Shown here: positions 52,444 through 62,678 of the stretch, piece by piece
Numbering within the stretch: position 1 is the first letter of the stretch
How the letters are laid out: the number at the start of each line of letters is the position of its first letter
NCBI GenBank assembly: GCA_020635205.1
Contig: JACKAE010000005.1
Coordinates: forward strand, 62,001 to 126,000
DNA from: Ignavibacteria bacterium
GTDB lineage: Bacteria; Bacteroidota; Ignavibacteria; OLB7
DNA: 64,000 bases
Direction: 5' to 3'
The notes under the pieces: model-generated
The model's database searches: none
Told to the model about the DNA's origin: nothing
The model's input: only the letters and a program-made list of their open reading frames with translations
Made by a program: the position numbers and the translations under genes

Positions 52444-55400
52444 TTACTTCACTAATCCTTCGATCTGCAGATCAATCCGTACTACGTCGAGTTCTCTCTC
52501 AAGCCACTCGCGTTCGTAGGTGACCAGAGTGTTGTGGGTGTAGATCACTCCGAGGTATCCAATCTCTCCCTCTTGGTAGAGGCGCAAGCCAATTTGGTAG
52601 GCGTTGCGTGCCGCCGGAAGAAGTGCTGTTTGATAGTGTCGAATCAGTTGTTCCTTCTCCTCGCGCTCAACCAGCAAGTCATCCAGTTGGCCAATCAGAT
52701 CACGTTCTCTCTGGCGTGTCTCTGCCAGAAGCTCTCTCTCCTCAGCCTGTATTGTTTCCTCCTTCGGATCTCCAAACCATCGGGTAATCGGAGCGCTCAG
52801 CCGAATGCCAGCTCCGATATATCCCCCTTCTCCTCCTACCCGTTGGCTTCGCAACTCGAGATCAAAGGATGGGAGGCGACTTGCTTCGATAATATCGTTG
52901 CGTGCTTGAAGGGTTTCAATCTGGCGTTGGAGTAAACGGAGGCGAGGATGATTCTCTCGAAGTTGCTCTACCAGTTCTTCCCGATTCTGCTGTTTAAACA
53001 GAGTGAGGGAGTCAACTCGGAGAACAAATTCTTCCTCCTCAGCGGCTGCCATAAACGAATGTGCGCGGTGCATTGCTGCAACAAAGCGACTGTGGGCAGC
53101 AATAGAGTCGCGCTGTGCTTCGGCGAGGACAATTTCACCCTGCGTTGCCTCCAGAGCGTTAATCTCCCCAACCGTGCGGCGGAAGCGGATGATCTCTGCA
53201 ATGTGCCGAGCGTTTGCAGTCATCGTGTCAGTCAGGTTCAAGTGCCACGAAGCGTGAACCAGGTCAAGCCACAACTGGTTGGCCTTCTCCACAATGTGGC
53301 GGTCAACAACTGCACGCTCTCCTTCAGCAGCGGAGAGAGCCGCACGCTTAGCCCGACTGTTTGCTCCCCAGGTAGAAGGGAAAGGAAACGATTGACTGAT
53401 GCCAATCGACGTTGTCGGTTCACCGGGGAGTGAGCCTGTCGGATATTCCTCTACTTCGTAGAAGAAAGAAGTTGGGGGGAGAATGTTTGCACTTCTTTCT
53501 TCTGCATCAACCCGTTCTACCGAAGCATCCGCGCGATCCCGTTCTGGTGAGGCAGCTATCCCCCGCTCAATCAATAACTGTCGAGTGAGAACTGTTTGTC
53601 CAGAAAGCGAAGGCGTTCCTATAGTGAGGCAAAGGAGAAGGAAGAAGCCTACTCCCCCTTTCCAGAGGCGTGAAGATCGTTTTCCTTTTCCGTTCTCATC
53701 TGTTGGCCTTGTGGGAGGATCATCACCAAAACGTTCGTAGATAATCGGCAGTAGAATCAGCGTAAGAAGTGTGGCTGAGATAAGCCCTCCGATCACGACG
53801 GTTGCTAAAGGACGTTGCACCTCGGCTCCAGCACTTGTTGCAAGCATCATCGGGAGGAAGCCGAAGCCAGCAAGTGCCGCGGTGGTAATTACTGGACGAA
53901 GTCGCTCTTCGGCTCCTAACGTCACGGCCTCCCTTCGCGAAAGACCGGAGAGTTGATGCTTGCGAATCGCTGCAACCATTACAATGCCGTTCAACACAGC
54001 AATGCCGAAGAGGGCAATGAAGCCGACACCGGCAGAGATTGAGAATGGCATCCCTCGAATCAAGAGTGCGGCTACTCCGCCGACAACAGACATTGGAATG
54101 CAGAGAAAAATCAGCAGGCCGAGCCGGAACGAGCCGAACGTTTGGTAGAGGAGAGCGAAAATTAAGAAGAGTGCAATCGGCACTACAAACAGAAGGCGTT
54201 GCGACGCATCTTCAAGATTTCTGAATTCTCCCCCGTAGTCGATTCGGTAGCCGGGAGGAAGATCAACCTCTTGCTTAACACGCTCTCGTAGCTCCTCCAC
54301 GAAACTCTCCACGTCCCGTCCCCGCACATTTGCTTGTACGGTGGTAAACCGAGAGCTTCCCTCTCGTGAAATCTGAGCCGGACCCTCCTCAATCCTGACT
54401 GAAGCAAGTTCTTTCAACGGAACTAATGCCCCGACAGGCGTCGTCACCAATGTTCCCCGAATTGCATCAACGTCTGTGCGAGAACTTGCGCGATAGCGAA
54501 CTACTAAATCAAACTGCTGTTCCCCCTCATAAACTGTTCCAGCCTTCTCTCCGGCAATGGCCATTCCAACTGCATGGTTGACCTCGGCAACGCTCAGGCC
54601 ATAGCGGGAGAGAGCATTTCGGTCGGGACGGATAACAAGTTGGGAGAGGCCACGTGTCTGCTCCACTGCAATGTCGGCTGCACCATCCAGACTTCGGATA
54701 ATTGCACTAATCTTTTCGGCTGCCGGCGACAACGTCTCGTATGCTTCCCCAAAAATCTTCACCACCACATCTCCTCGCGCACCGGCAATCAGTTCATTCA
54801 TCCGCATCTCTATTGGCTGTAAGAACTGGGTTCCAACACCGGGAAACTTTTTCAATCGCTCGGCCATCGCCTCGACAAGTTCCTCCTTCGTTCTCCCAGT
54901 TGTCCACTCATCTTCCTCGCGCAGCATTATGAAAACGTCGGCCAACTCGAACCCCATCGGGTCGGTGGAGACTTCGGCACGTCCGGTGTGGGAGACAACG
55001 GTCTTCACTTCTGGGAAGGTCATCAGTTCCTTCTCCACAGCAGTTGTGATCTCCTGCGACTCGCTCAGCGAAATTGATGGAAGTCGAATCAGGTGCATCG
55101 CAATATCCCCCTCGTCGAGTCTCGGAATAAACTCTCCGCCAAGTCGGGTAAAGCCGAAGAGGGCGAGGAGAACTAATCCGAAGGCTGTCCCGATAATTGC
55201 CGGTCGATGGCGGAGAGACCAGTTGAGCACCGGGATGTAGCGGCGACGAATCCACTCGATGACCGGGGAGTGCCGAACCCGCTTCTCTCCGCGCAACAGA
55301 AGTGAAGAGATTGCCGGAACGTAGGTAATTGAGAGGAGGAGCGCACCAATTAAGGCGAAGGTGACAGTGAGTGCCATCGGTCTGAAGAGCTTCCCTTCAA

Positions 55401-56805
55401 TCCCCTGCAGGGTAATGATTGGGAGGTAGACCACGATGATGATAACCTCGCCGAACTGTGCGGCGGTTCGGACTTCAACGCTCCCCTCGTAGACTAACTG
55501 GCGTATCTCTCTTGAGGTGATAGGAGAGGGTGTTCCATCGCGATACCTTCGATCCATCAAGCGGAGGATATTCTCCACAATAATCAGCGACCCATCCACA
55601 ACTAAGCCGAAGTCAATCGCGCCGAGAGACATCAGGTTTCCACTCTGCCCACTCAGGAGCATCATGATTCCCGCAAAGCACATTGCTAAGGGGATAACCG
55701 AGGCAACGATCAACCCAGCCCGGAGGCTTACCAGAAAGAGGAGAAGAATGCCGACGACGAGCAACGCCCCCTCAATCAGATTTTTGAGAACAGTTTGGAT
55801 CGTTCTATCAACCAACGCCTCCCGATCGTAGAACGGTTCGATCACTATCCCTTCCGGCAACAGCGGCTTGATTTCCTCTATCCGCTCCTTTACTCCGTTA
55901 ACGGTAACGCGGGCGTTTGCCCCCTTCAACTGCATCACGATGCCGACAACGACTTCTCCTCTCCCATCTTGCGAAGCAGAGCCGAAGCGAATAGCAGGCC
56001 CCGTTGTGACATCTGCCACATCTCCTATCCGAAGTGGTGTTCCGTCGGAGTATGCCCCGATAACACTCCCCCGAATATCTTCAACCGTCGTAACCAGTCC
56101 AACACTCCTAACGGCCAACTGTTCCGATCCGGTCTCGATGTAGGCTCCGCCTGCGTTGTCGCTTGCCTCCGTTGCTGCGCGGAAAACATCCCGAAGTGAA
56201 ATACCGTAGTTTGCGAGTCGATCTGGATCAACCAAAATTTGGTACTGCTTCAGTTCACCCCCTAACGAGTTCACCTCCGCTAAGGCATCGGCTCCTAACA
56301 ACTCGCGCCGAACAATCCAATCCTGAATCGTCCGCAGCTCCATCGGAGAATATCGGTTCGTTGTGTCCCGCACGACGTAGCGAAAAATCTCTCCAAGTCC
56401 GGTGGAGACCGGACCAAGCTCTGGAGACTCCACTCCATCTGGCAGAGTCTGTTCAATCTCCCGGAGTTTTTCGAGAATCAACTGTCGTGCGAAGTAGGTG
56501 TTCACGTTATCCTCGAAGACAACGGTGATAACCGACAGACCGGGACGGGAGAGAGAGCGAAGCTCTACCATGTCGGGAAGAGACTTCACAGAGAGTTCTA
56601 TCGGGAAGGTGACGAAGCGTTCAATCTCCAGAGCCGAGAGAGCCGGAGCGTTCGTCAGTATCTGCACTTGGTTGTTTGTGATGTCTGGAACTGCGTCGAT
56701 CGGCAGGCGGGAGAAGGCAACAACTCCCCCGACAACAAGTGCTCCGGTACAGAAGAGCACCAGCACCCGATGCCGCAGCGAAAAAGCAATAACTGCGTTC
56801 AGCAT
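52444..56805 (-). CDS. Fused heavy-metal RND pump (CzcA-type) and TolC-type outer-membrane factor
   Basis: The ATG at 56805 begins the conserved MLNAVIAFSLRHRVLVLF of HME-RND pumps; an upstream GTG (56856) would add 17 residues. Residues 1-1030 are a complete pump with 12 transmembrane segments and two periplasmic loops. The intramembrane motif DFGLVVDGSLIIVEN (about 414) fits the CzcA-type proton-relay pattern D-F-G-x3-D-G-x4-V-E-N, pointing to divalent cations such as Co, Zn or Cd instead of Cu/Ag. From about 1046 a signal-like helix (GGVGFFLLLCLTIGTPSL) leads into a TolC/CzcC-type outer-membrane factor of about 390 residues, rich in coiled coil. Such CusA-CusC fusions occur in Bacteroidota. 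The small His/Cys-rich gene lies upstream and the adaptor follows. Confidence 0.94.
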   Translation of the reverse strand: MLNAVIAFSLRHRVLVLFCTGALVVGGVVAFSRLPIDAVPDITNNQVQILTNAPALSALEIERFVTFPIELSVKSLPDMVELRSLSRPGLSVITVVFEDNVNTYFARQLILEKLREIEQTLPDGVESPELGPVSTGLGEIFRYVVRDTTNRYSPMELRTIQDWIVRRELLGADALAEVNSLGGELKQYQILVDPDRLANYGISLRDVFRAATEASDNAGGAYIETGSEQLAVRSVGLVTTVEDIRGSVIGAYSDGTPLRIGDVADVTTGPAIRFGSASQDGRGEVVVGIVMQLKGANARVTVNGVKERIEEIKPLLPEGIVIEPFYDREALVDRTIQTVLKNLIEGALLVVGILLLFLVSLRAGLIVASVIPLAMCFAGIMMLLSGQSGNLMSLGAIDFGLVVDGSLIIVENILRLMDRRYRDGTPSPITSREIRQLVYEGSVEVRTAAQFGEVIIIVVYLPIITLQGIEGKLFRPMALTVTFALIGALLLSITYVPAISSLLLRGEKRVRHSPVIEWIRRRYIPVLNWSLRHRPAIIGTAFGLVLLALFGFTRLGGEFIPRLDEGDIAMHLIRLPSISLSESQEITTAVEKELMTFPEVKTVVSHTGRAEVSTDPMGFELADVFIMLREEDEWTTGRTKEELVEAMAERLKKFPGVGTQFLQPIEMRMNELIAGARGDVVVKIFGEAYETLSPAAEKISAIIRSLDGAADIAVEQTRGLSQLVIRPDRNALSRYGLSVAEVNHAVGMAIAGEKAGTVYEGEQQFDLVVRYRASSRTDVDAIRGTLVTTPVGALVPLKELASVRIEEGPAQISREGSSRFTTVQANVRGRDVESFVEELRERVKQEVDLPPGYRIDYGGEFRNLEDASQRLLFVVPIALFLIFALLYQTFGSFRLGLLIFLCIPMSVVGGVAALLIRGMPFSISAGVGFIALFGIAVLNGIVMVAAIRKHQLSGLSRREAVTLGAEERLRPVITTAALAGFGFLPMMLATSAGAEVQRPLATVVIGGLISATLLTLILLPIIYERFGDDPPTRPTDENGKGKRSSRLWKGGVGFFLLLCLTIGTPSLSGQTVLTRQLLIERGIAASPERDRADASVERVDAEERSANILPPTSFFYEVEEYPTGSLPGEPTTSIGISQSFPFPSTWGANSRAKRAALSAAEGERAVVDRHIVEKANQLWLDLVHASWHLNLTDTMTANARHIAEIIRFRRTVGEINALEATQGEIVLAEAQRDSIAAHSRFVAAMHRAHSFMAAAEEEEFVLRVDSLTLFKQQNREELVEQLRENHPRLRLLQRQIETLQARNDIIEASRLPSFDLELRSQRVGGEGGYIGAGIRLSAPITRWFGDPKEETIQAEERELLAETRQRERDLIGQLDDLLVEREEKEQLIRHYQTALLPAARNAYQIGLRLYQEGEIGYLGVIYTHNTLVTYEREWLERELDVVRIDLQIEGLVK

Positions 56806-56958
56806 AGAATTCTCCAGTTCAGATTTGGTGAAAGTGAATGCAAAGCGACAAGCCACGGCTTGGAATCGATACAGAGATCGAATAGAGCGTAGCAGAGAGA
56901 TTCAACGCCGTCGTTTCGTCCGACAGAATCGAATCGTGTGTAGTGATGTGAACTGAAG

Positions 56959-57309
56959 CTATCGGATCGGAATGTGGTCTGGAGGGGAGAGCGTTGTGTA
57001 GAAGAGGTTGAAAGAGGTTGTTCCGTAGTTCGAGTTGAACTCGAGGATGAGTGAAACCACCTGTTGGGAAATCTGAGTTGAAGGGGCGTGGCAGGGGCAG
57101 ACACAGTCACCATCGGAGTGGGACTCTGTGTCGTCCGAGTGGTCGTGGCCTGTGTGGTCGGCTGACGAACAGGTAGAGAGGAGCGCAGGGTTCTGTTCTT
57201 CACTCTGACAGTCAACATCCCACTCCCCAGCACAAGGAAGCAACCTCTCCGCACCGTAGGTGAAGAGAAGGAGCGAGCAGAGCGTTATGTGGAATATCTT
57301 CTGGAGCAT
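56959..57309 (-). CDS. Small His/Cys-rich exported protein upstream of the metal pump
   Basis: The 116-residue protein has a signal peptide (FHITLCSLLLFTYGAERLLPC). The mature part is acidic and rich in possible metal ligands: SADHTGHDHSDDTESHSDGD and the cluster CVCPCH (about 72-77). Small proteins of this kind often precede czc/cus pumps in Bacteroidota and are thought to bind metal ions in the periplasm. It starts the three-gene efflux operon, 153 bases before the pump start, and its own upstream region (57310-57380) could hold the promoter. A second frame across this gene (57254-56799) is a shadow. Confidence 0.75.
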   Translation of the reverse strand: MLQKIFHITLCSLLLFTYGAERLLPCAGEWDVDCQSEEQNPALLSTCSSADHTGHDHSDDTESHSDGDCVCPCHAPSTQISQQVVSLILEFNSNYGTTSFNLFYTTLSPPDHIPIR

Positions 57310-57380
57310 AGTAGATCAATGGGGAAAGTAAGGCTTCTCCACGTTTGAAAGCAAGGGAATTGTTTATGAGTTGAGAGTGA

Positions 57381-57419
57381 AGAGTTAGGAGTTGAGAGTG
57401 ATTCCCAACCCCTAACTCT
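57381..57419 (-). terminator. Hairpin after the 1703-residue T9SS gene
   Basis: Arms 57381-57394 and 57406-57419 pair over 14 bases with one mismatch around 11 bases, 43 bases after the minus-strand stop at 57462 and upstream of the metal operon's start. A terminator separating the two units is likely; no U-run is evident. Confidence 0.6.
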
Positions 57420-57461
57420 CTACCAATTCCGGTGCAACCTAAAGAGTTGTGGTTACCAAGA

Positions 57462-60400
57462 TTATCGTTGCACTACTACTTTTTCTACTGCTCGACCGTT
57501 CAGCGTCTTTAACTCGACGATGTATGTTCCCGGACTCAACAGCGATCCGTCGAAGTCTACTGCGTAGCGTCCCCGTTCATACAACTCTCTCTCCACAAGT
57601 CGAGAGACTTCCCTCCCCATTGCGTCGTAGAGTGTCAGGGTCACATGTTCTCGTTTATTGATCGAGAATCGGAACTCTGTCTTTTCAGTCAATGGGTTGG
57701 GTTGTGCCGAGATACGTATGCTGTTTCCCCCTTCACCATCAATGCGACGAACTCCCTTTGCTGCAACTGGGCTCGGTATCCACCCAGCGACTTCAGCCAC
57801 CGGGTAGAGGCAATCGTACGCTACCGCACGCGACGGAAATGCGCTTGAAGCGAAGCGGAGCCGAAGGTAATAGGTTCCCGACAGGAGGTCGAGCGTCCGC
57901 TCGAGGTGAAGTGCATTTTCACCCTCTGCTGCAGTTACCGACAGAGAGTCGAGAACTATCACTGCATTGCCACTTGCTGAGTCGATAACTTCCAAGATCA
58001 GGTCGACCTGTTCTCCCATTGCAAGCGAAGAATCACCGTAGAACTTGGTGTAGAGTCTGCATCCAATGGTCACGCTGTCCGACGATGTAAAGCTGCCGGT
58101 TCGGAACAGGCTCTGCACTTGCGAGATGCTATCAACCAGACTTAGTGAAGAGTCTCGGCCTACCATCGGTAACCCAGCGGCACTACTTGCGTCGGCGAAC
58201 CACGGGTCGTAGAGAAGGACGTGGAATCCAGTTCTGGTCGAATCGTCGATCCGGAAGTGTACATCACGCCCCTCGGCGATGTAGCCAACCGGGCGAGCAC
58301 CTTTTGCGAAGAATTGGCGTGAAGTGCGAAGTGTAGAGTCGTTCCCACCATTTGCCCGATAGAGGAGTGCAAACCGTGGCCAGGTCTGATCCACGTTCGA
58401 TGCGATGTTGGGATGCTTTCCCCCGTAACTGTACTGCTTCGGCCACCCAGTTTTAAACGACGACTGCGCCCAGTTCACCTGCGCTAACCAAAGGTCGGGC
58501 ACAGTTTCTGGAATCTGATAGCCGATCCCATACTGCACATGCCCTTGCCCTGCGTTCGATGTGTCGTGCTCACCTAAGACGGCTGTTTGCGGGAATAACT
58601 CTCCCGGCGGCCACGTGTTTGTTGAGGTATTCTCCAGAGCGAAGTAGGTTGCGCGATTCCACAACCCCGTAGATGGTGTAGAAGAAGTTTGCAGACTCTG
58701 AAACTGAATTGTCAGAAACTCAAAAATATCTTCTTCCCAGACAACCCCCTCCCGCCGCGTTCCGTTGGTGGTGTATTGTGTTATATCGATTGACGGATAG
58801 TAGGCTGTGCCATAGCCGGGAGTCATGTTGATTGGCGTTGGGTAGACTTCCACCATCGCATCGGTTGCTGTCTGCTGAATGCGTTGGTAGAGAACATCGT
58901 GCGTTGTTGCACCACTCTGTCTCCAAACAATTCCGAGCGTTGAGTCTGTTCCGTTAGGAGGAGTGTAGGGGGGAATGCTCGGGTATGTTCCGCGACCACC
59001 GTTTGTCTGTGAGTAGACCCAACTGATTGAATCTCGCGCTGAGAACGTTGGGTTGAATAGGGGACCTGTCCACTTCGTGAAGTCTTTTGCGAAGAGGCGG
59101 CCAACAATGCCAATCAGCGAATCGGACCAAGCAACCATCACTCCACCGTGAGTATGGCTCACAACAGGTGTTCCATACTGCTCGGCATTGCTTCCCCAGT
59201 GCCAATCTACAGTCCGAAGGGGTGATGGTTCCCACGTGTAGAGAGGGAGGGGAGGTTGTCCCGGAGGGTTGACAATGCCGGAGTAATCGACAACTTTGAT
59301 GTTGCGGATCACAACTTCGCGGTCACCCGGAGGAGTCGACTGTGGCGGATGACATGTCCAGACGATACTGAGGCGGGTGGTGTACGATTGGCGGTTCAGT
59401 GTGAAAGAAGGGAATCGGTTATCGGTGCGGAGCGTATCCCCTGCGAACAACGGATTGGAGAGGACAAACTCTCCCGGAATCCAGATGATTGCTCCAGTGC
59501 TGTCGGCCATCGGGTAGGAGAGGCGCATCACTACAACGTTGTCGAGGGCGTTGTTTGCGTTTGTTCGCGTAGTTCCAAAGACTGAGTAGTAGCGGAAGCC
59601 ATCCCAAATCAGCTTCTTTTGTCCCGGCCAGCGCAAATCACCCGCAAGCATACTGGTGTCGGGCGTTGGAAACGTTATCCGTAAAAGGGAAAGTTCTCCT
59701 GGACCTAATAAAAGGGTACAGGTAGAATCAAGCCCCGAAATCACAGTGTCTAAAACGTGTCGCGCTCCAATCAGCGGAATGGTGTCGGTTGAGGGGAGTA
59801 TCTCCTGAATCCGAATCAACGGATATTGCGTTGTGTCGGGGTGGGGAATGTTCCAGCGGAGCGTTATCAGGCGGGAGGATGCCAACGAGTCCATCTTCTT
59901 CCCCCGCGCCGTTGTGTCGCTAATCCACTCCGGACGCTGGAACGTGCGGCGATTTAAGACCGTTACGTATGTAGTATCCTTCAGTGGGTCGTAGACTCCG
60001 TTTGTTGTCCCGGTCTTCTTATCGTAGAGGCCAATCTCGACGAAGGTGGCGAAGCCAGAATCTTGCGCTCCGGTCAACGGATGCCGTGCGGTTACCTCCT
60101 GAATAATCTCGCTCTCCTTAAAGGGGCGCGATTTGAAGTCGACCATGTTCGGTCGGTTTGGGTCGAGCGGCCACGGCTTGGTGTAGTGAACTGAGTAGGC
60201 GTCGCGCCACGTGAGCATCGTCATGAAGCCGCCAAGCTCTTTCATCCGAGCGTTCACCCGCTTCATTGCCCGAATGCGAGTGTTGAACCCGACGTAGAGG
60301 TTCGGGATGGTGTGGCGAGGAACCCACTTCTTATACCACTTTGCATGATAGGTATAGTCCATTATGTTTTCTGTCGTGTCGGAGGTCAAGCTGAAGCGCC

Positions 60401-62570
60401 AACCACTTGTTCCGAGCGGAGGGAGACCAACTTCTGGACGACCATACTTTATTCCGTTGGCTCCGATTGTGTCGCTTGTTCCCCAGACGAGAGTATCGTT
60501 GAGTGGACCGGAAGGCTGGCGGTGAGCCAGCAACACTCTCCCCTGATGGAACCCCCAGTAGGCCATCCCCTTGCTTCCGTAAACTAAGCCTAAGTATGCA
60601 AGCTCCTTCGTCTCGGCTTCGGTTGGGACGTGGCCAATCAGTGTGTCGATTGTGTAGAGGTCCTTTCGCCCAACTTGCTGTCGTGGATACCTAATTGAGT
60701 CGGGGAGGTAGACAACCCGCAGGTCGACTCCGGCTCCGATGTTCAGAATTTGGAGGAGGCGGCGACCTGTTGCCCGGGAGACGCGGGCGGCAGTGCCGAG
60801 TTCGCTTAGGAGACCTCCGTTCACCAGGTTGTCTTGTGAGCGGATGTGGGTGAGGCTGTCGAAGTTCGGCATGTAGCGGCCAATTTTCACCTGCTGTAAG
60901 TGGCGTTCATATTTCTCTACACCATCTGGTGCATCGAGGTCAATTTCGTTCAGGTGGAATCGCCCTCCGTTCTCCTCTCTGATGCTCGGTATCTCCTCGT
61001 GACCGTCGCCGTAGAGGTTGAGGATGTAGGAGGAGTCCCCCTCAACCTTCGGAGCCTCCCAGAGGTAGGTTTCCAAGGCAACATACTTCGAGGTAGTTAA
61101 GTGATGCCAGTGGAAGTAGGTTCCCCAGTCGTGCTGTGCGCTGAAGGTTCCAACGGAGTCGCGCGCGCCTGCTGGCCCACCGGGGCGTGCGACGTTGAAC
61201 GTATCCCGAATCAGGCGGGTTTGGTGTTCGCGTCCCACGAAGTAGGTGGGGTCCAATTCCTCGGCGACGAAGAATCCAAAGAAGCCACGCCGGAGCGAAT
61301 CTTCCGGGACGTTGTAGGCAGAGCTACCGAAGAGAATGCGGCGCATGTAGTCCACCGTCTGTTGCTTCTTGGCTAAGGTGGCGGAGTCAGAGTTTGCAAA
61401 GAATTGCGCGTAGACGTTCCGGAGGTTCACACTCCGGAGCGCAACCGGCTCCCCCCCAAGCCAAGTAACTCGAACGTCGAACCGGCGGGAGGCATCGGAA
61501 ATATCGGGGTGGGCAGGTCCTCGCGCATTGTTTGCCAGTGTTTTCAAGTTTAAGGGGAAGACGACGTCGCGGTATTCGTCCCAGTTGGCAGGAGTACCTG
61601 AAGGACTCAAATTATTCTTCGTGACGTAGAGCGTTGTAATAGGGAACGACGTGTCAGCCGTTGCAGTTACCTTCTGGGTGTTCGGCCTGAAATACTTGAA
61701 TCCGGTCGGGACTTCATAGACGACCTCAACTTTGAAGAGAGAATCGCTCAGTGCAGATACTCCGTCAGGGAAGAGATGTCCTCGTACCACGAGGTAGTCG
61801 TCGGTAATTCCTTTATTCTCGTAGATCCACCGCTCAGCATCTTGCAGGCTGTCGTTCGTACTGGTTTGGGCACGCCACCGGTAGAGCTTCGCATCGTTCT
61901 CAACCCAACGGTTGAAGGAGAGTTCGTTGGCAACGAGTGTGCCGGGGGTGGTGTTCGTACTGTCGAATCGTAGTTCTCGCTTCTTTGTACTGTCTGGATT
62001 AACCTCGAATGGATTGGGGCGAGATACACCATAGACACTATCTTGAGTACTCGAAAACCGAAACAAATAATACGGTGACTGAACCGAATCAAACGGATAG
62101 AATTCAAGCTCCCGTGCCAACGGGTCATTGTCGGGAGTCTCCGCCGACCCAAGCCCCATCACAAACCGGTCACCTCCGGCTACATCTGCACTCCACAGCA
62201 ATGTATCTACCCGCCGAAGTCCTCGAATCGAGTCGTTCGCCCGGAGTGTCGCATCCTGTCCTGAAGTGACAGTATCGGCAAAGAATCCACCGATGTAAAG
62301 GTCGATCCCCATCGCGTCGAAGAAGTCCCAGAGGTCGGCAACTTGGTCAGTTGGTGGCATCAAGTTCCAACCGCCCCAAGCACCAATCAAGAAAGAAGTA
62401 TCGGACCAGTTCCAGAGTGGAACGAGCGGAGGTGGGTTGAGTGTACCGGTATCCGCCCCGACCCCCCAACCGGTTTGCGCGTCTGCGGGTGCAAGACCTA
62501 TTGCACCGAAGATCATAACGGAAGACAGGAGAGGCAATGCTCTCCGTAAGAGAAACGTTAGTAGTTTCAT
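57462..62570 (-). CDS. 1702-residue secreted protein with a possible glycosidase-like barrel and T9SS tail
   Basis: The ATG at 62570 begins a good signal peptide (MKLLTFLLRRALPLLSSVMIFGAIGLAPADAQ); an in-frame GTG at 62579 is less likely. An N-terminal barrel-like region (about 55-780) has segments such as GGWNLMPPTDQVADLWDFF, FFGFFVAEELDPTYF and ELAYLGLVYGSKGMAYWGFHQGR, the last like the final strand of glycoside-hydrolase TIM barrels, although I cannot place it in a family. A beta-rich, propeller-like region follows, and the end is a T9SS domain (ISAQPNPLTEKTEFRFSI, ending YIVELKTLNGRAVEKVVVQR). The text is full of Asp-Ser-Thr loops that suggest extracellular exposure. Its upstream neighbour on the strand is an FG-GAP protein gene cut by the right edge. 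Confidence 0.85.
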   Translation of the reverse strand: MKLLTFLLRRALPLLSSVMIFGAIGLAPADAQTGWGVGADTGTLNPPPLVPLWNWSDTSFLIGAWGGWNLMPPTDQVADLWDFFDAMGIDLYIGGFFADTVTSGQDATLRANDSIRGLRRVDTLLWSADVAGGDRFVMGLGSAETPDNDPLARELEFYPFDSVQSPYYLFRFSSTQDSVYGVSRPNPFEVNPDSTKKRELRFDSTNTTPGTLVANELSFNRWVENDAKLYRWRAQTSTNDSLQDAERWIYENKGITDDYLVVRGHLFPDGVSALSDSLFKVEVVYEVPTGFKYFRPNTQKVTATADTSFPITTLYVTKNNLSPSGTPANWDEYRDVVFPLNLKTLANNARGPAHPDISDASRRFDVRVTWLGGEPVALRSVNLRNVYAQFFANSDSATLAKKQQTVDYMRRILFGSSAYNVPEDSLRRGFFGFFVAEELDPTYFVGREHQTRLIRDTFNVARPGGPAGARDSVGTFSAQHDWGTYFHWHHLTTSKYVALETYLWEAPKVEGDSSYILNLYGDGHEEIPSIREENGGRFHLNEIDLDAPDGVEKYERHLQQVKIGRYMPNFDSLTHIRSQDNLVNGGLLSELGTAARVSRATGRRLLQILNIGAGVDLRVVYLPDSIRYPRQQVGRKDLYTIDTLIGHVPTEAETKELAYLGLVYGSKGMAYWGFHQGRVLLAHRQPSGPLNDTLVWGTSDTIGANGIKYGRPEVGLPPLGTSGWRFSLTSDTTENIMDYTYHAKWYKKWVPRHTIPNLYVGFNTRIRAMKRVNARMKELGGFMTMLTWRDAYSVHYTKPWPLDPNRPNMVDFKSRPFKESEIIQEVTARHPLTGAQDSGFATFVEIGLYDKKTGTTNGVYDPLKDTTYVTVLNRRTFQRPEWISDTTARGKKMDSLASSRLITLRWNIPHPDTTQYPLIRIQEILPSTDTIPLIGARHVLDTVISGLDSTCTLLLGPGELSLLRITFPTPDTSMLAGDLRWPGQKKLIWDGFRYYSVFGTTRTNANNALDNVVVMRLSYPMADSTGAIIWIPGEFVLSNPLFAGDTLRTDNRFPSFTLNRQSYTTRLSIVWTCHPPQSTPPGDREVVIRNIKVVDYSGIVNPPGQPPLPLYTWEPSPLRTVDWHWGSNAEQYGTPVVSHTHGGVMVAWSDSLIGIVGRLFAKDFTKWTGPLFNPTFSARDSISWVYSQTNGGRGTYPSIPPYTPPNGTDSTLGIVWRQSGATTHDVLYQRIQQTATDAMVEVYPTPINMTPGYGTAYYPSIDITQYTTNGTRREGVVWEEDIFEFLTIQFQSLQTSSTPSTGLWNRATYFALENTSTNTWPPGELFPQTAVLGEHDTSNAGQGHVQYGIGYQIPETVPDLWLAQVNWAQSSFKTGWPKQYSYGGKHPNIASNVDQTWPRFALLYRANGGNDSTLRTSRQFFAKGARPVGYIAEGRDVHFRIDDSTRTGFHVLLYDPWFADASSAAGLPMVGRDSSLSLVDSISQVQSLFRTGSFTSSDSVTIGCRLYTKFYGDSSLAMGEQVDLILEVIDSASGNAVIVLDSLSVTAAEGENALHLERTLDLLSGTYYLRLRFASSAFPSRAVAYDCLYPVAEVAGWIPSPVAAKGVRRIDGEGGNSIRISAQPNPLTEKTEFRFSINKREHVTLTLYDAMGREVSRLVERELYERGRYAVDFDGSLLSPGTYIVELKTLNGRAVEKVVVQR

Positions 62571-62678
62571 AGCGTTCACTCACAGGATTACTGGTGAAAG
62601 TGTCGAAACAAGAGCCATAGTTCAGGGTGAGCCGAGTGCCCGACGTTCCGGTGTACCAGACCAGTTCGTCGGGTTTAT

